DNA of 64,000 nt from Hybos culiciformis. Lineage: Eukaryota; Arthropoda; Insecta; Diptera; Hybotidae. The translations under genes and the position numbers were made by a program. The notes under the pieces are model-generated. The model worked only from the letters and a program-made list of their open reading frames with translations, ran no database searches and was not told the origin of the DNA. Below, piece after piece: positions 62,552 through 64,000 of this stretch; position 1 is the stretch's first letter; the number at the start of each line of letters is the position of its first letter. The stretch is taken from positions 6,777,234 to 6,841,233 of the forward strand of contig OZ023273.1 of NCBI GenBank assembly GCA_964007475.1, given 5' to 3'.

Positions 62552-64000
62552 CTATACACAGTTCAATCTCTATGACGTATACATACTATGCTTTTTTTCA
62601 ATAAAATTTATTGTATTATTATAGTTATTTAATAAAGTCAATGACATTTTATTTTTGGCCAACATGTTTATTTTTTATTTTATATGTTACGACGATAATT
62701 AATCTTATCGATTTTTGGATCTAATATTGAGTTAAAAACAAAAGAAAAATTTATGTCATCGTTACGTTACGTACATATATAATATGAAATCCAACTGTAT
62801 TAGTTTAATTGCGATATAATTTGATATTTTTATATATATTTTATAGAAAATTTATCTTAAGTATATTGAGAACCTAATTGTTTACCTAAATAAATATCTA
62901 AAACCTTTTTTGATCTGAGTTTCAAATAACACGAAATATTTTAAATAATGAATTAAATTTGTTGATAATATATTATGAATAAATTGTGCTCATTTAATTA
63001 TACTATTACACTGCAAAAAAACAGATAGCTGCAACTTCTATATGTATGTAGTTCAAATCGAACTATATAGTGAATGACAGAATGACGTTATCAAAATTGC
63101 TATTTGTCCATAGCAAGGCAAAATAGCTAATTACTTCCTTTTTAATATATCTGTTTGTATGATTTTAGTAATATTTGTAATAAAAATTTCAGAAACTCAT
63201 ATTGCATAAAAATATTTTTTTTATTTATTTTTCGATAGAAAGAACAATAAAAATTATTCCCTATTTATATTGTATATTCTTGGACGGGTATTATGTATTT
63301 AATAATAAATGCAAGATTTTGACCACATACTATCAGAAAATATTGTAATTTTAGTTATAACTTTATAGCTGGTTCTTAGGACCAATTTACAAAAGAATTT
63401 TTTTCTCAGTGTATCAATAATTTTAATTCATTTGAAAAATTATAAGAAATTGTCAAATAGATTTATTATTATTAAATTTTTATTTTTTTTTATTTTTGAT
63501 TATAATTAAAATTGTTTTCATTATTCTATTGAAATCAAAAAATTTTCACCATTATTGTGATTCAAATATAATATGGATAATGTAAAAGTATATTAAATTT
63601 TAATATTTATTTTTTTTTTATATATCACACACTCTCTAATCTGATGTGTCTGTATACATTTCACTTTGGTGTAATTAAATAAAATGACATTAACATTAAT
63701 ACATTTTGATTATAATTCAGCTTTATATACTGTACATTGTACATATTACAATATATATATATATATAAACATTATAAATTATAAATATGTTTATATAAAA
63801 TATATTATGTATATATGTTATATTTAATACTCATGATGTTTCTATATAGAAAAGGATATAATACTTTTACAGTGTACGAGAAAAAAAAAATAGATTATCT
63901 TTTTGATATGTCATTAAGGACATGATATATTACATACAATTAAATATTCTGGCACATAATATGAGGATTAAGCATTATTTAGCACATGTAATTTCATTTT
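62552..64000. other. Sequence upstream of the candidate signal exon
   Basis: AT-rich. The initiator-ATG exon, if the signal exon is real, would lie here or beyond the window; I could not identify it. A weak TIR candidate lies at 63009-63411. Confidence 0.4.
63009..63411. mobile_element. Possible TA-flanked short TIR element
   Basis: The left end is CACTGCAAAAAAAC and the right end, as reverse complement, CACTGAGAAAAAAA, each flanked by TA. The inverted repeat is only about 14 bp and part is an A-run, so chance is possible. Confidence 0.35.

Overview
The window is extremely AT-rich eukaryotic DNA full of A/T homopolymer runs. It is almost certainly an insect nuclear genome: the only clear protein evidence is a multi-exon immunoglobulin-superfamily adhesion gene with GT-AG introns and an insect-like protein sequence. 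A fly or midge-like insect is my best guess, but the sequence does not fix the order.

Main gene (minus strand). Ten consecutive exons between 20233 and 526 encode five Ig domains. All splice junctions are canonical and the reading phases match at every junction. Every boundary between Ig domains is a phase-1 intron, and each Ig domain is split once inside. The first Ig resembles the N-terminal domain of the nephrin/Kirre/SNS (Irre recognition module) group. A candidate signal-peptide exon at 62472-62551 has the phase needed to join the first Ig exon, which implies a 42 kb intron covering most of the window. The transmembrane and cytoplasmic exons should lie to the left of base 1, and the initiator-ATG exon to the right of 62551, possibly beyond base 64000.

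Nested gene. An intronless, secreted leucine-rich-repeat protein of 416 aa (5238-6488, minus strand) lies inside the intron between Ig exons H and I, in the same orientation as its host.

Mobile elements. The introns hold a varied set of DNA-transposon relics, several with intact target-site duplications (TSDs). These are a hAT deletion derivative with a transposase remnant (7839-8682, TSD GTTATAAT); a PIF/Harbinger-like element (14055-14591, TSD TTA); a small Foldback/MULE-like element (27871-28165, 9-bp TSD); a Tigger/pogo-like element (29242-29788, TA); a TA-flanked element carrying a tRNA-like Pol III A/B box (36787-37546); a 1.2-kb Foldback-like palindrome whose arms are 14-15 bp tandem repeats (42007-43198), next to a decayed hAT transposase (43251-43941); a 175-bp TA-flanked MITE (55407-55581); a hAT MITE (59477-60021, TSD AATTTTAG); and a weaker candidate at 63009-63411.

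The rest is AT-rich intron sequence in which I see no convincing gene. No rRNA, CRISPR array, bacterial operon or virus was seen.
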